Below, piece after piece: positions 8,386-15,518 of a stretch of 46,076 nt of DNA. The position numbers and the translations under genes were made by a program. A model generated the notes under the pieces. That model was not told the DNA's origin. It did not search any database and saw only the letters and a list, made by a program, of their open reading frames with translations. Source of the stretch: Oscillospiraceae bacterium (GTDB taxonomy: Bacteria > Bacillota > Clostridia > Oscillospirales > CAG-272); contig SVSP01000019.1 of NCBI GenBank assembly GCA_015064255.1, positions 1-46,076 of the forward strand, written 5' to 3'. The number at the start of each line of letters is the position of its first letter. Position 1 is the stretch's first letter.

Positions 8386-9339
8386 TTATTTGGTGTTCTT
8401 CACAGGCTTATCGGGTATTTCTTCCTGCTTTTTTGACGTGCGTACACTTCCGCCGAAGGGCGACTGTCTTGTGTACAGGTCGATAAACGGTGTAAGAATA
8501 TTCATTATCACAACGCCGAAAGCTTCCGGTACGGGAAGGTTCGTATAAAATCTGAAAAGAAAAACGAGTGCAGCAAATCCTGCTCCGTATATAAGCTTGC
8601 CCATACCCGTAACAGGCGCGCCCATTCGGTCACCTGCCGCAAAAACAAGATAGAACAAAAATCCGCCGCCGATCACCTGATATATCATATTATCCGAAAA
8701 GGTCGTCCACTGCGGAACAACAGAAATAGCAAGTCCGCCCATAGCGACAAGTCCTGCTATTACGGTCTTTAAAGAAAGTGCTTTTCTGCATATCAGATAT
8801 ATTGCCGCAACTGTCACAAGCATTCCCGAAACAGCACCGAGTGCGCCCTCCGTGTTACCGAGAAAGACGTTCAGCATTCCGTCATCGGGATAAAGTGCGT
8901 TTCTGAGTCCTTCAACAAACAGGTTTTTATTTTCGGGATAGAGTCCGCAAACAAGCATACCGAGCGCGGCGGGAGAAAATAAGCTTCCGTACTTCGCAAA
9001 AACGACAAGCTGATATTTTGCAACAAATATCGCCGCGGCACAACCGACAACAGGAAGCCACACAGGCGAGTCGGGAGATACCGAAAGAGAAACGAGGAGC
9101 CCTGTGAGTATCGCATTCACAATATCGTTCCCGATATTTTTGTATAGTAGTATTTCCGCAACAAGCTCAAACACAACGCTTGAAATGACGCCGATGGTAA
9201 TAAAAAGCATCGCATACTGTCCGTTCATAAACACAGCCCACGCGATAAGCGGAAGAGTTGCAATAATTACGTCGAGATCTCTTATATCGCCTCTTGACGC
9301 CGCAAAAGGCGGAGAATTTTTAAAAATCTTCCCTGTCAC
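8386..9339 (-). CDS. RnfD-like membrane subunit, lacking the SGAT flavinylation motif
   Basis: A 317-residue polytopic membrane protein of the RnfD/NqrB family. Family hallmarks are the N-terminal amphipathic start, the NAILTGLLVSLSVSP segment (about 75-89) and FLGNTEGALGAVSG (159-172), which corresponds to the FLGN..G..GE.S region of RnfD. In canonical RnfD an SGAT motif with the FMN-carrying Thr lies just before FLGN. Here the corresponding stretch (about 131-158, CGLYPENKNL onward) has no SGAT, so covalent FMN at that site looks impossible. The GTG start overlaps the rnfC stop (GTGA), with GGGAGTG upstream. The C-terminal tail is Lys/Glu-rich and cytosolic. No rnfG, E, A or B follows. Confidence 0.8.
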   Translation of the reverse strand: MTGKIFKNSPPFAASRGDIRDLDVIIATLPLIAWAVFMNGQYAMLFITIGVISSVVFELVAEILLYKNIGNDIVNAILTGLLVSLSVSPDSPVWLPVVGCAAAIFVAKYQLVVFAKYGSLFSPAALGMLVCGLYPENKNLFVEGLRNALYPDDGMLNVFLGNTEGALGAVSGMLVTVAAIYLICRKALSLKTVIAGLVAMGGLAISVVPQWTTFSDNMIYQVIGGGFLFYLVFAAGDRMGAPVTGMGKLIYGAGFAALVFLFRFYTNLPVPEAFGVVIMNILTPFIDLYTRQSPFGGSVRTSKKQEEIPDKPVKNTK

Positions 9340-10688
9340 TTGTTATCACTCCCATCGCTTGTGTCTTTCGTATTTGTTTTTACTTCTTTTTCTGCATTAT
9401 CTTCTCTTTTTTCGATGCTTTTTGCCTTTTTTATATTTTCAAGAAGCGGGATTCCCGCAGGGCAAACGTACTGACAAACGCCGCATTCCACGCAGGCGCT
9501 TATATCAAAAAGCTTACCGATATTTTTTAAACCGCCTGTACTCGCAAGGCTGAGATACATAGGCATAAGGAGCATAGGGCAAGCAGACGAGCATTCTCCG
9601 CATCTTATACATCTTATTCCTTCAAATTTCGGAACGCTTTTAGCTCTAAGTGCCACGATAGGTGACATTCCGCATTCGAAAACATCATCGCGCGAAGCTT
9701 CTCTGCCGCGCATAATACCGCCCGCAAATATTCTCACATCGTCTTCATTTTTAACAGAGCAGTAATCTGCAATTTCGGATATTTTTGTCCCGTACGGCAC
9801 AAAAACGTTCATAGGATTTTCTACCGCATCCCCCGAAACGGTTACCGTTTCACCCGTTTCGCGTTCGCCGTAAACAAATGCTCTTGCAATCGAAGCTATT
9901 TCATGCGCATCGAAAACGATACATTTTACTCTTTCTGCGTTTCTCGTGCGTGAGATCTCTATTGTCGTAAGGGTATATATTATGGTATGCTCGTTATCCG
10001 CAGGGTAAGCAGGGTCGGAAAGAACGACCTTTATATTGTCGGTCTTCCCTATCATTCCCGAAATTTTATTTGCCGCCTGTGTATTTTGCGAGTCAACAAG
10101 TATGGCGCCCTCACCTATCTTCATAGCAGCCATAACTATCTTCATTCCGTTTAAAATATCTTCGGTATTATCGAGAAGAATACGTCCGACAGAAGTATCA
10201 TACGGTTCGCCGCCTACGCAGTTTATAACTATCTGCTTTGCTTTTCCAAACGAATCGGAAATACGCTGAGAAACCGTGCGGTTACTTTCGGTTATCTGCT
10301 TTCCTCTTGTATTTACCGCGCTGTTTTCTATAACGCTTATCAGCATTTCGGAAGTTATGTCGGTAACCTTTATATTGTGCTCTTTTCCGAACGGAATAAC
10401 AGTATCGCTGAGTGTCCTTGCAAAATCGTTTTCTATTCTTACTCTGTAATTATTATCGGAAATCTTAATTATTTCAGACACCTTGCCCGACACGCCCGAA
10501 TATACAGCTTTTTTATCACAGTCACAGCCAAGCTTTTCTCCAACGCCTACCGTGGCACCGTCTGAAACAGCGACCTCACACAGCGTGAGATATATTTCCT
10601 TCGGTGCGAAATTAACGTCGGTCACAAGTCCCGAAGTTTTTTTGTCGGCTTTGCAAAATGCTTTGTTTTTTCTGAAAAGTTTTAACAT
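9336..10688 (-). CDS. RnfC-like iron-sulfur subunit with missing NADH/FMN signature
   Basis: A 450-residue protein with RnfC architecture. The N-terminal barrel-sandwich region includes SGVSGKV (64-70). A Rossmann-like and SLBB segment spans about 150-330. Two [4Fe-4S] sites follow, at C360/C363/C366/C370 (CIRCGECSSACP) and C399/C402/C405/C409 (CVECGVCQYVCP). In canonical RnfC a GxxGMGGA loop and an ECEPY motif form the FMN/NADH site. Here the first is absent (residues about 117-145 are unrelated) and the second reads GGEPY (159-163). The protein may pass electrons through its clusters without NADH oxidation, or may have another donor. It is the first gene of the rnfC-rnfD-radical SAM transcript. 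The C-terminal tail is charged and low complexity. Confidence 0.8.
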   Translation of the reverse strand: MLKLFRKNKAFCKADKKTSGLVTDVNFAPKEIYLTLCEVAVSDGATVGVGEKLGCDCDKKAVYSGVSGKVSEIIKISDNNYRVRIENDFARTLSDTVIPFGKEHNIKVTDITSEMLISVIENSAVNTRGKQITESNRTVSQRISDSFGKAKQIVINCVGGEPYDTSVGRILLDNTEDILNGMKIVMAAMKIGEGAILVDSQNTQAANKISGMIGKTDNIKVVLSDPAYPADNEHTIIYTLTTIEISRTRNAERVKCIVFDAHEIASIARAFVYGERETGETVTVSGDAVENPMNVFVPYGTKISEIADYCSVKNEDDVRIFAGGIMRGREASRDDVFECGMSPIVALRAKSVPKFEGIRCIRCGECSSACPMLLMPMYLSLASTGGLKNIGKLFDISACVECGVCQYVCPAGIPLLENIKKAKSIEKREDNAEKEVKTNTKDTSDGSDNK

Positions 10689-10926
10689 TTCACTCGTTTC
10701 TCTTTCAAAAAATTAATTTTCTGCCGTACCTTTAAAGATACTCTATATTAAAATATAACCTATATTTATAAAAAAATCAAGTCAATTTTATTAAGTTTAC
10801 AATATACTTTGTCATATCAAAAAAATTATCAAATATTTCGGTAAATAATTGACATTTATTTTTTATGTGATATACTAAAACTCAGAGTAGTACGTTTTGA
10901 AATATCTGTTACTTGGAGATAAAATT
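10689..10926. other. Divergent intergenic region between rnfC-like and GRE operon 1
   Basis: A 238-bp AT-rich gap. It holds the plus-strand GRE promoter at 10849-10876. On the minus strand TTGACT occurs near 10780, but no convincingly spaced -10 follows, so the rnfC promoter is not assigned. No RNA element or ORF is supported. Confidence 0.6.
10849..10876 (+). promoter_or_regulatory. Sigma-A promoter of GRE operon 1
   Basis: TTGACA (10849-10854), a 16-nt spacer, TATACT (10871-10876). The near-consensus form suggests expression limited by a repressor or by growth conditions rather than by a weak core promoter. No regulator gene is adjacent. Confidence 0.8.
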
Positions 10927-13113
10927 ATGGACAAAAACAATTATCGGTATTTAAGGGAAAATATGCAATCGGAGGCTGTTTACGCACTCACGCACAAGCC
11001 GGTAGAAACGTATTCCTCCGAGCGTGTTCGCCTTTGGAGCGAAATATGCGAAGAAGTCAAAGATATTACAAATCAGCCCTTAAAGCTCGGAACCGCGCTC
11101 AAGAGCTTTCTTTCGAGAGTTTCTGTTCCCGTCAGCGAAAATGACATTCTCATCGGACGTATGGTCGAAGAATCCTTTACCGAGGAAGAAGAAAAAATAT
11201 TCCGCGAAAAATATATAACCCCTCTTATGAGAAACGAGGGTATCCCGAAGTTTTTATTTGATGCGGGACATCAGTCCTTTCTTTGGAAGGATACGGTAGA
11301 TAAAGGTCTGCCCGCACTGAAAGCCGAGGCAGAAGAATATCTGAAAAAGTACACCGACGAGGGCTGCACCGAAAAGTGTAATTTCCTGCGCGGTGCAATT
11401 ATGATATACGAATCTATCATCTGCTTTATAAACCGCTGTGCGGACGCCGCAGAAGAAAAAGGACTTTCCGAGTCAGCCAAGGCTTGCCGCGAAGCGGCTT
11501 CGGGCGCACCGAAAACTCTCCACAGTGCGCTTCAGCTCGTATGGGCAATAGAATTCATATTCTGTGCTTATCTTTCGCCCAATCCTACGCTTGCGCTCGG
11601 AAGACTCGACCTTTTCCTTAACGGTATTTACGAGAAAGAGCTTGCCTCAGGCAGTATCGACAGAGATACCGCTTCGCTTCTTATTGACGAATTCTACGCA
11701 AAGAACAACCTCATAATGGGACGCGGCGAGCATCAGATATCGAGCCGTGAAAATTCTCCCAACTGCACGGGTTGGCACAGAATACTCTGTTACGACGCTC
11801 CGCAGTATCTTATTCTTGCGGGAACAGAACCCGATACGAAAGAAGCGGTCTGCAACGGTCTTACCGAAATTATGGTTGAACGTATCAACCCGAAATACAA
11901 AAACCCCGTCATAGTTTTCCGCTACACAAAGGATTTTGCAGAAAAACACTCAGACGTATGGAAAACTCTCGTCTCGAAGATGCGCGCAAGCGGCTCTATA
12001 ATGATATACAACGATATCAGCGTCTGTGAAATGTACAAGAGCTTCGGCGAAAGCGAATACGATGCCCTTTCTCACGAGTATTACGGATGCAACTGGCCGA
12101 CTATACCGGCAAAGGACGCACCAAACTACAATGTCTTCTTTTACGGCGTTGAGCGCTGTCTTATTCCGACTCTTATGGATGCTGTACGGGCAAGCTTTGA
12201 AAACGAACGCGAATTTTCGCGTGAGAGAATGCTGCAGTCTGTCTATGACACATTTTTCAGTAAATTCTCTGAGCTTATTGCAAAAAACACACGCAATGAG
12301 CCCTTCTTCGATCCTAATCAACTGAGATTCTGTTCCTGCTTCGCGTTTGAAAACATTTCAAGAGGCGGAACGTATTTCCAAAACATTAATCTTATCGTTC
12401 CGTTCGGCGGAATAGGCACAATGATCGACATCGTTTCCGCTATGGACTATCTTGTAAGCGAAAAGAATATTTCCGCCGAAAGAATATTTACCGCGTGCGA
12501 CAGCAATTTCGACAACGATCCCGTCCTTCTTGCTATGTGCAAAAACGCACCCAAGATGGGCGACGGACACGAAACATCCTCTTACTATGCAAAAGAGCTT
12601 ACACGCACTATAATAAACGCCTGCAAGAACGCATCAAAGGACAGACCTTCATTCCTGAAGCTCCGCTTCTGCACGGAAAATGACACTTGGCATATTCAGC
12701 GCGGTGATATAATCCCCGCAACTCCCGACGGCAGACGTATAGGAGATCCCATAACCCAAAACTGTCAGCCTTCCGTAGGCGCAGCAAAGAACGGGATCAC
12801 GGCGATGCTCTCCTCTATTTCAAACATTCCCTTCGATCAGTTTGCATCGGGTGCTCTTAACATAACCATTCAGCCCAAAAATTTCGAGGGTGATACGGGA
12901 CTTGAAAATCTTTCTCACATTCTGGCGGTCTATTTCGAAAAGGGCGGACTTCAGGTACAGCTCAGCTCGGTAGACAAGGAGCTTCTGCTCGACGCGCAGA
13001 AAAATCCCGATATGTACCGCGATCTTATGGTTCGCGTAACAGGCTACAGCGCAGTTTTCGTCGATATGTGCAAAAAAGCACAGGACGACCTTATATCAAG
13101 AAATACATTCTGA
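10927..13113 (+). CDS. Glycyl radical enzyme 1, unassigned reaction, GCNWP active-site motif
   Basis: A 728-residue member of the pyruvate formate-lyase (PFL)/diol dehydratase superfamily. The C-terminal glycyl motif RVTGYSA places the radical Gly at 706, 22 residues from the end, as usual. The thiyl Cys is C388 in HEYYGCNWP, aligned to the GCVEP motif of GRE eliminases. The Glu two residues after the Cys, the catalytic base in glycerol, propanediol and choline GREs, is Trp here. There is no Cys-Cys pair, so it is not PFL. It is followed by an aldo/keto reductase and an activase. The start is the ATG at 10927, with TTGGAG 9 nt upstream; an upstream in-frame ATG at 10897 lies too close to the promoter. 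The substrate cannot be named. It is probably cytoplasmic; no compartment-targeting peptide is evident. Confidence 0.9.
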   Translation: MDKNNYRYLRENMQSEAVYALTHKPVETYSSERVRLWSEICEEVKDITNQPLKLGTALKSFLSRVSVPVSENDILIGRMVEESFTEEEEKIFREKYITPLMRNEGIPKFLFDAGHQSFLWKDTVDKGLPALKAEAEEYLKKYTDEGCTEKCNFLRGAIMIYESIICFINRCADAAEEKGLSESAKACREAASGAPKTLHSALQLVWAIEFIFCAYLSPNPTLALGRLDLFLNGIYEKELASGSIDRDTASLLIDEFYAKNNLIMGRGEHQISSRENSPNCTGWHRILCYDAPQYLILAGTEPDTKEAVCNGLTEIMVERINPKYKNPVIVFRYTKDFAEKHSDVWKTLVSKMRASGSIMIYNDISVCEMYKSFGESEYDALSHEYYGCNWPTIPAKDAPNYNVFFYGVERCLIPTLMDAVRASFENEREFSRERMLQSVYDTFFSKFSELIAKNTRNEPFFDPNQLRFCSCFAFENISRGGTYFQNINLIVPFGGIGTMIDIVSAMDYLVSEKNISAERIFTACDSNFDNDPVLLAMCKNAPKMGDGHETSSYYAKELTRTIINACKNASKDRPSFLKLRFCTENDTWHIQRGDIIPATPDGRRIGDPITQNCQPSVGAAKNGITAMLSSISNIPFDQFASGALNITIQPKNFEGDTGLENLSHILAVYFEKGGLQVQLSSVDKELLLDAQKNPDMYRDLMVRVTGYSAVFVDMCKKAQDDLISRNTF

Positions 13114-13141
13114 AAATAATCGAAAAGGCAGGTAAAAATCT

Positions 13142-14092
13142 ATGAAAAAAGTAAAATTTGAACGTGCGGGACTTGAAGTGAGCAATATGTGTCTCGGAAC
13201 TATGATGTACGGCACGACAACAAGCGAAAAGGATGCTTTTGAGCAGCTCGACCTTTTTGTTGATATGGGAGGAAATTTCCTTGACACCTCGAACAACTAT
13301 GCACACTGGGTACCGGGTGCTTCGGGCGACGAGAGCGAAACTCTTCTCGGCAAATGGCTCAAGGAAAGAGGCGGACGTGACAAGCTCGTTATCGCTACAA
13401 AGGTCGGCTTTGACCGTCACGGCGAAGGCGCGGGACTTTCCGCAAAGCAGATCGAATATTGGTGCGACGAAAGTCTGCGCAAGCTCGGTACTGACTACAT
13501 CGACCTTTACTACGCTCACAGCGACGATATGAATACTCCCATCGAAGAAACTATGGAAGCATTTGATAAGCTCGTCAAAAAGGGCAAGGTACGCGCTCTC
13601 GGTGCAAGCAACTATTACACGTGGCGTATGTGCGAAGCAAAGCATATTGCCGAAAAGAACGGATTTGCCGATTTCACCGTAAACCAGCCTTGCTACACGT
13701 ATCTCTATACAAGAGGCGGCGCAAAGCTCAATTACACATATAACATCAATGCCACCGAAGAAAGACTTCACTATCTCGCAGATAACAATATGCCTCTCGT
13801 TCCCTACTCCTGCCTTGCAGGCGGCGGATACGACAATATTGCAAGAATGCCCGGAAAGTATCAGATAGACGAGCGTCTTAACGTTCTTCTCGACTGTGCA
13901 AAAGAACTTAGTCTTGCCCCCTCCGCACTCGTTCTCGCTTGGCTTATCGCATCTGACAGACTTCCCAATCGTCCTACAATCGTACCTCTCTTCTCTTCCT
14001 CCAAGACCGATCACCTTAAGGCAAATCTTCTTATGTCAGATTATGTTCTCGACGAAGAGATACTTAAGAAGCTCACATACGCAAACTTCTGA
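13142..14092 (+). CDS. Aldo/keto reductase
   Basis: A 316-residue NAD(P)H-dependent (beta/alpha)8 oxidoreductase. The catalytic tetrad is visible as D48, Y53 (FLDTSNNY), K87 (VIATKVG) and H126 (DLYYAHSDD). The KLGTDYIDLYY strand and the C-terminal cofactor-binding area (IVPLFSSSKTDHL) are also present. Such enzymes reduce aldehydes and ketones or oxidise the matching alcohols, including sugars. It lies 28 bp after the GRE gene and 8 bp before the activase gene, so it is likely to act on the product or the precursor of the radical reaction. The closest style is the YajO/IolS/GpmA-like group of sugar-active reductases. The exact substrate is unknown. The Shine-Dalgarno is weak (GGCAGG). Confidence 0.92.
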   Translation: MKKVKFERAGLEVSNMCLGTMMYGTTTSEKDAFEQLDLFVDMGGNFLDTSNNYAHWVPGASGDESETLLGKWLKERGGRDKLVIATKVGFDRHGEGAGLSAKQIEYWCDESLRKLGTDYIDLYYAHSDDMNTPIEETMEAFDKLVKKGKVRALGASNYYTWRMCEAKHIAEKNGFADFTVNQPCYTYLYTRGGAKLNYTYNINATEERLHYLADNNMPLVPYSCLAGGGYDNIARMPGKYQIDERLNVLLDCAKELSLAPSALVLAWLIASDRLPNRPTIVPLFSSSKTDHLKANLLMSDYVLDEEILKKLTYANF

Positions 14093-14100
14093 TAAAAATT

Positions 14101-14913
14101 ATGACCGGCAAAGTTTTTAATATCCAAAGATGCTCGCTCCACGACGGACCGGGCGTGCGCACAACAGTCTTTATGAAGGGTTGTCCCCTGAGATGCGCGT
14201 GGTGTCAAAATCCCGAAGGTCTTACTCACGAAACCTCGGTTATGTACGACCAAAGAAAATGTATCTCGTGCAAGACCTGTGCTGACAAAAGCAGAGTTGA
14301 CGGAGCCGAGGTCTGCCCCGCGGGCGCGCTCGTTGCCTACGGAAAGGATTACACCTCCGACGATCTTGTAAAGCTGCTCCTTGCCGATGCCGACTTCTTC
14401 GGAAGTACGGGCGGAGTGACTTTTTCTGGAGGAGAATGTCTTCTCCAGAGCGATTTTGTTCTCGAATGTACAAAAATGCTTTCAGAGCACAATATTTCGG
14501 TCGCAATAGATACCTGCGGTGCGGTTGATTTTTCAAATATCGAAAAGCTCATTCCTTACGCCAAGCTTTTTCTCTATGACATAAAGACGGTAAACGAAGA
14601 ACAGCACAAAAAATTCACCGGAATGTCAAACCGCACTATTCTTGAGAATTTTGAAAAGCTTTATGACAGCGGAGCAAAAATATGGGTCAGAATACCTATC
14701 GTGAATTCTTTTAACACAGACGAAAAGGACATTCAGGATATAAAGGCATTTCTTGACCGTTTTCCGAATATAGAAAAGATCGAAACGCTCAAATATCACG
14801 AGCTCGGACTTCACAAATACGAAATGCTCGGACGCGATTACACACTCGGTGACGAGGCGCTCGTAAGTGATGGCGATTTTGAAAAAATAAAAGCTCTGCT
14901 CAACAAAAATTAA
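14101..14913 (+). CDS. Glycyl radical enzyme activase 1 (radical SAM)
   Basis: A 270-residue radical SAM enzyme that generates the glycyl radical on its partner using S-adenosylmethionine. The signature HDGPGVRTTVFMKG leads into the [4Fe-4S] site C28-X3-C32-X2-C35. One auxiliary cluster is predicted at C54, C57, C60 and C72. Many non-PFL activases carry eight Cys for two auxiliary clusters, so this is a reduced ferredoxin insert. GGVTFSGGE (about 101-109) is the SAM-binding GGE motif. It begins 8 bp after the reductase gene without a clear Shine-Dalgarno, which suggests translational coupling. Being the last gene of the operon, it almost certainly serves GRE 1. Confidence 0.93.
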   Translation: MTGKVFNIQRCSLHDGPGVRTTVFMKGCPLRCAWCQNPEGLTHETSVMYDQRKCISCKTCADKSRVDGAEVCPAGALVAYGKDYTSDDLVKLLLADADFFGSTGGVTFSGGECLLQSDFVLECTKMLSEHNISVAIDTCGAVDFSNIEKLIPYAKLFLYDIKTVNEEQHKKFTGMSNRTILENFEKLYDSGAKIWVRIPIVNSFNTDEKDIQDIKAFLDRFPNIEKIETLKYHELGLHKYEMLGRDYTLGDEALVSDGDFEKIKALLNKN

Positions 14914-14917
14914 TTAA

Positions 14918-14986
14918 TTGAGGTAAAGGAAAAAACATCTCAAGCATTGAAGTTTTTCCCAACCCATAGGTTTTCCCTCAAACTCC
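14918..14986. repeat. Dispersed hairpin repeat, copy B
   Basis: A diverged copy of the element at 1-61 in the opposite orientation. Shared blocks are AAGGAAAAAA, CATCTCAA, GAAGTTTTT and CCCTCA.ACTCC. Terminal arms TTGAGG and CCCTCAA still pair, but an insertion of about 10 nt on the right makes the stem imperfect. It sits 4 bp past the activase stop, in the same downstream position as copy A has relative to its gene. Confidence 0.65.
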
Positions 14987-15038
14987 AGACCCTTTTCCTT
15001 GACTAAAAGCTCTTCTTTTATTATTTTGTGTTCAGTAT

Positions 15039-15075
15039 AAATACCGTCATATCGACATTGATATGACGGTATTTT
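15039..15075. terminator. Bidirectional terminator between GRE operon 1 and the small membrane gene
   Basis: A perfect 15-bp stem, AAATACCGTCATATC and its complement, with a 6-nt loop. T-rich sequence follows on both strands (TTTT on plus, ATTTATACTG on minus). It separates the convergent genes ending at 14913 and 15090. Confidence 0.9.
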
Positions 15076-15089
15076 GATTATCGTTTGAC

Positions 15090-15242
15090 TCACAGTTCAC
15101 CGCACGCAATTTTCTTGCGCTTTTTCTTACGGCAAGCAAGCTTTAATGTACATATCACCACGCAAAAAATCGTTATCCCGATAAGCGCATAGAGTATCAT
15201 CTTCATTTCCCTTTTCTCCATTACCTTTTTGATTTTTTCCAT
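15090..15242 (-). CDS. Small single-pass membrane peptide, 50 residues
   Basis: A 50-residue peptide with a basic N terminus (MEKIKKVMEKREMK), one transmembrane helix (about residues 15-34, ILYALIGITIFCVVICTL) and a very basic cytosolic tail (CRKKKRKK). The ATG at 15242 has AAAGGTG upstream. A longer reading to 15383 would put the start upstream of the promoter. A good sigma-A promoter (15316-15344) and the bidirectional terminator at 15039 bracket it as a complete transcription unit. I do not recognise the family. It is divergent from the phosphate-uptake operon, so a link to phosphate stress is possible but unproven. Confidence 0.6.
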   Translation of the reverse strand: MEKIKKVMEKREMKMILYALIGITIFCVVICTLKLACRKKKRKKIACGEL

Positions 15243-15315
15243 AATTACACACCTTTCAGATAAGCGGCAGTGCCGCGAAATATTCTCATATTTAAAATAG
15301 CCATTTATGGGTAAT

Positions 15316-15344
15316 TTTATACGGTGTAAAATACATTTTGGCAA
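15316..15344 (-). promoter_or_regulatory. Sigma-A promoter of the small membrane peptide gene
   Basis: On the minus strand, TTGCCA (15344-15339), a 17-nt spacer, TATAAA (15321-15316). It lies 74 bp upstream of the ATG. Confidence 0.6.
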
Positions 15345-15420
15345 AATAAGCTTACAATCGGCATTTTCGACGCAAATTAACATTTTATCGGATTTTTATT
15401 CATTTTTCGTCAATAAATAT

Positions 15421-15459
15421 TTAACGTAGATTTAACTGCAATTTGAGCACAGGTTAACA
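15421..15459 (+). promoter_or_regulatory. Pho box: four PhoP-type hexamers at 11-bp steps
   Basis: TTAACG (15421), TTAACT (15432), TTGAGC (15443) and TTAACA (15454) begin exactly 11 bp apart. This is the periodicity and TTAACA-like hexamer of Bacillus PhoP direct repeats. The last hexamer can act as the -35 region, with TGTAAT (15475-15480) a possible -10 at 15 nt. It lies 60 bp upstream of the Na/Pi cotransporter, whose operon encodes a PhoP/PhoR-like pair, so autoregulation under phosphate starvation is likely. Confidence 0.75.
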
Positions 15460-15518
15460 TTTTTTTTATAGAATTGTAATGGATTATTTCAAATTCAAAT
15501 TTATAGGTAGGATTTTTT

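Larger units (their letters stand above)
15243..15518. other. Divergent control region between the small membrane gene and the phosphate operon
   Basis: A 276-bp AT-rich gap. It contains the minus-strand promoter (15316-15344) and the plus-strand Pho box (15421-15459). A further TTAACA occurs at about 15378, on the same strand as the box but outside the 11-bp register. No other gene or RNA element is supported. Confidence 0.7.

Noticed and set aside
13091-14014. Open frame of 307 codons on the minus strand opposite the aldo/keto reductase
   Set aside because: Antisense shadow. The reductase frame has the full catalytic tetrad.
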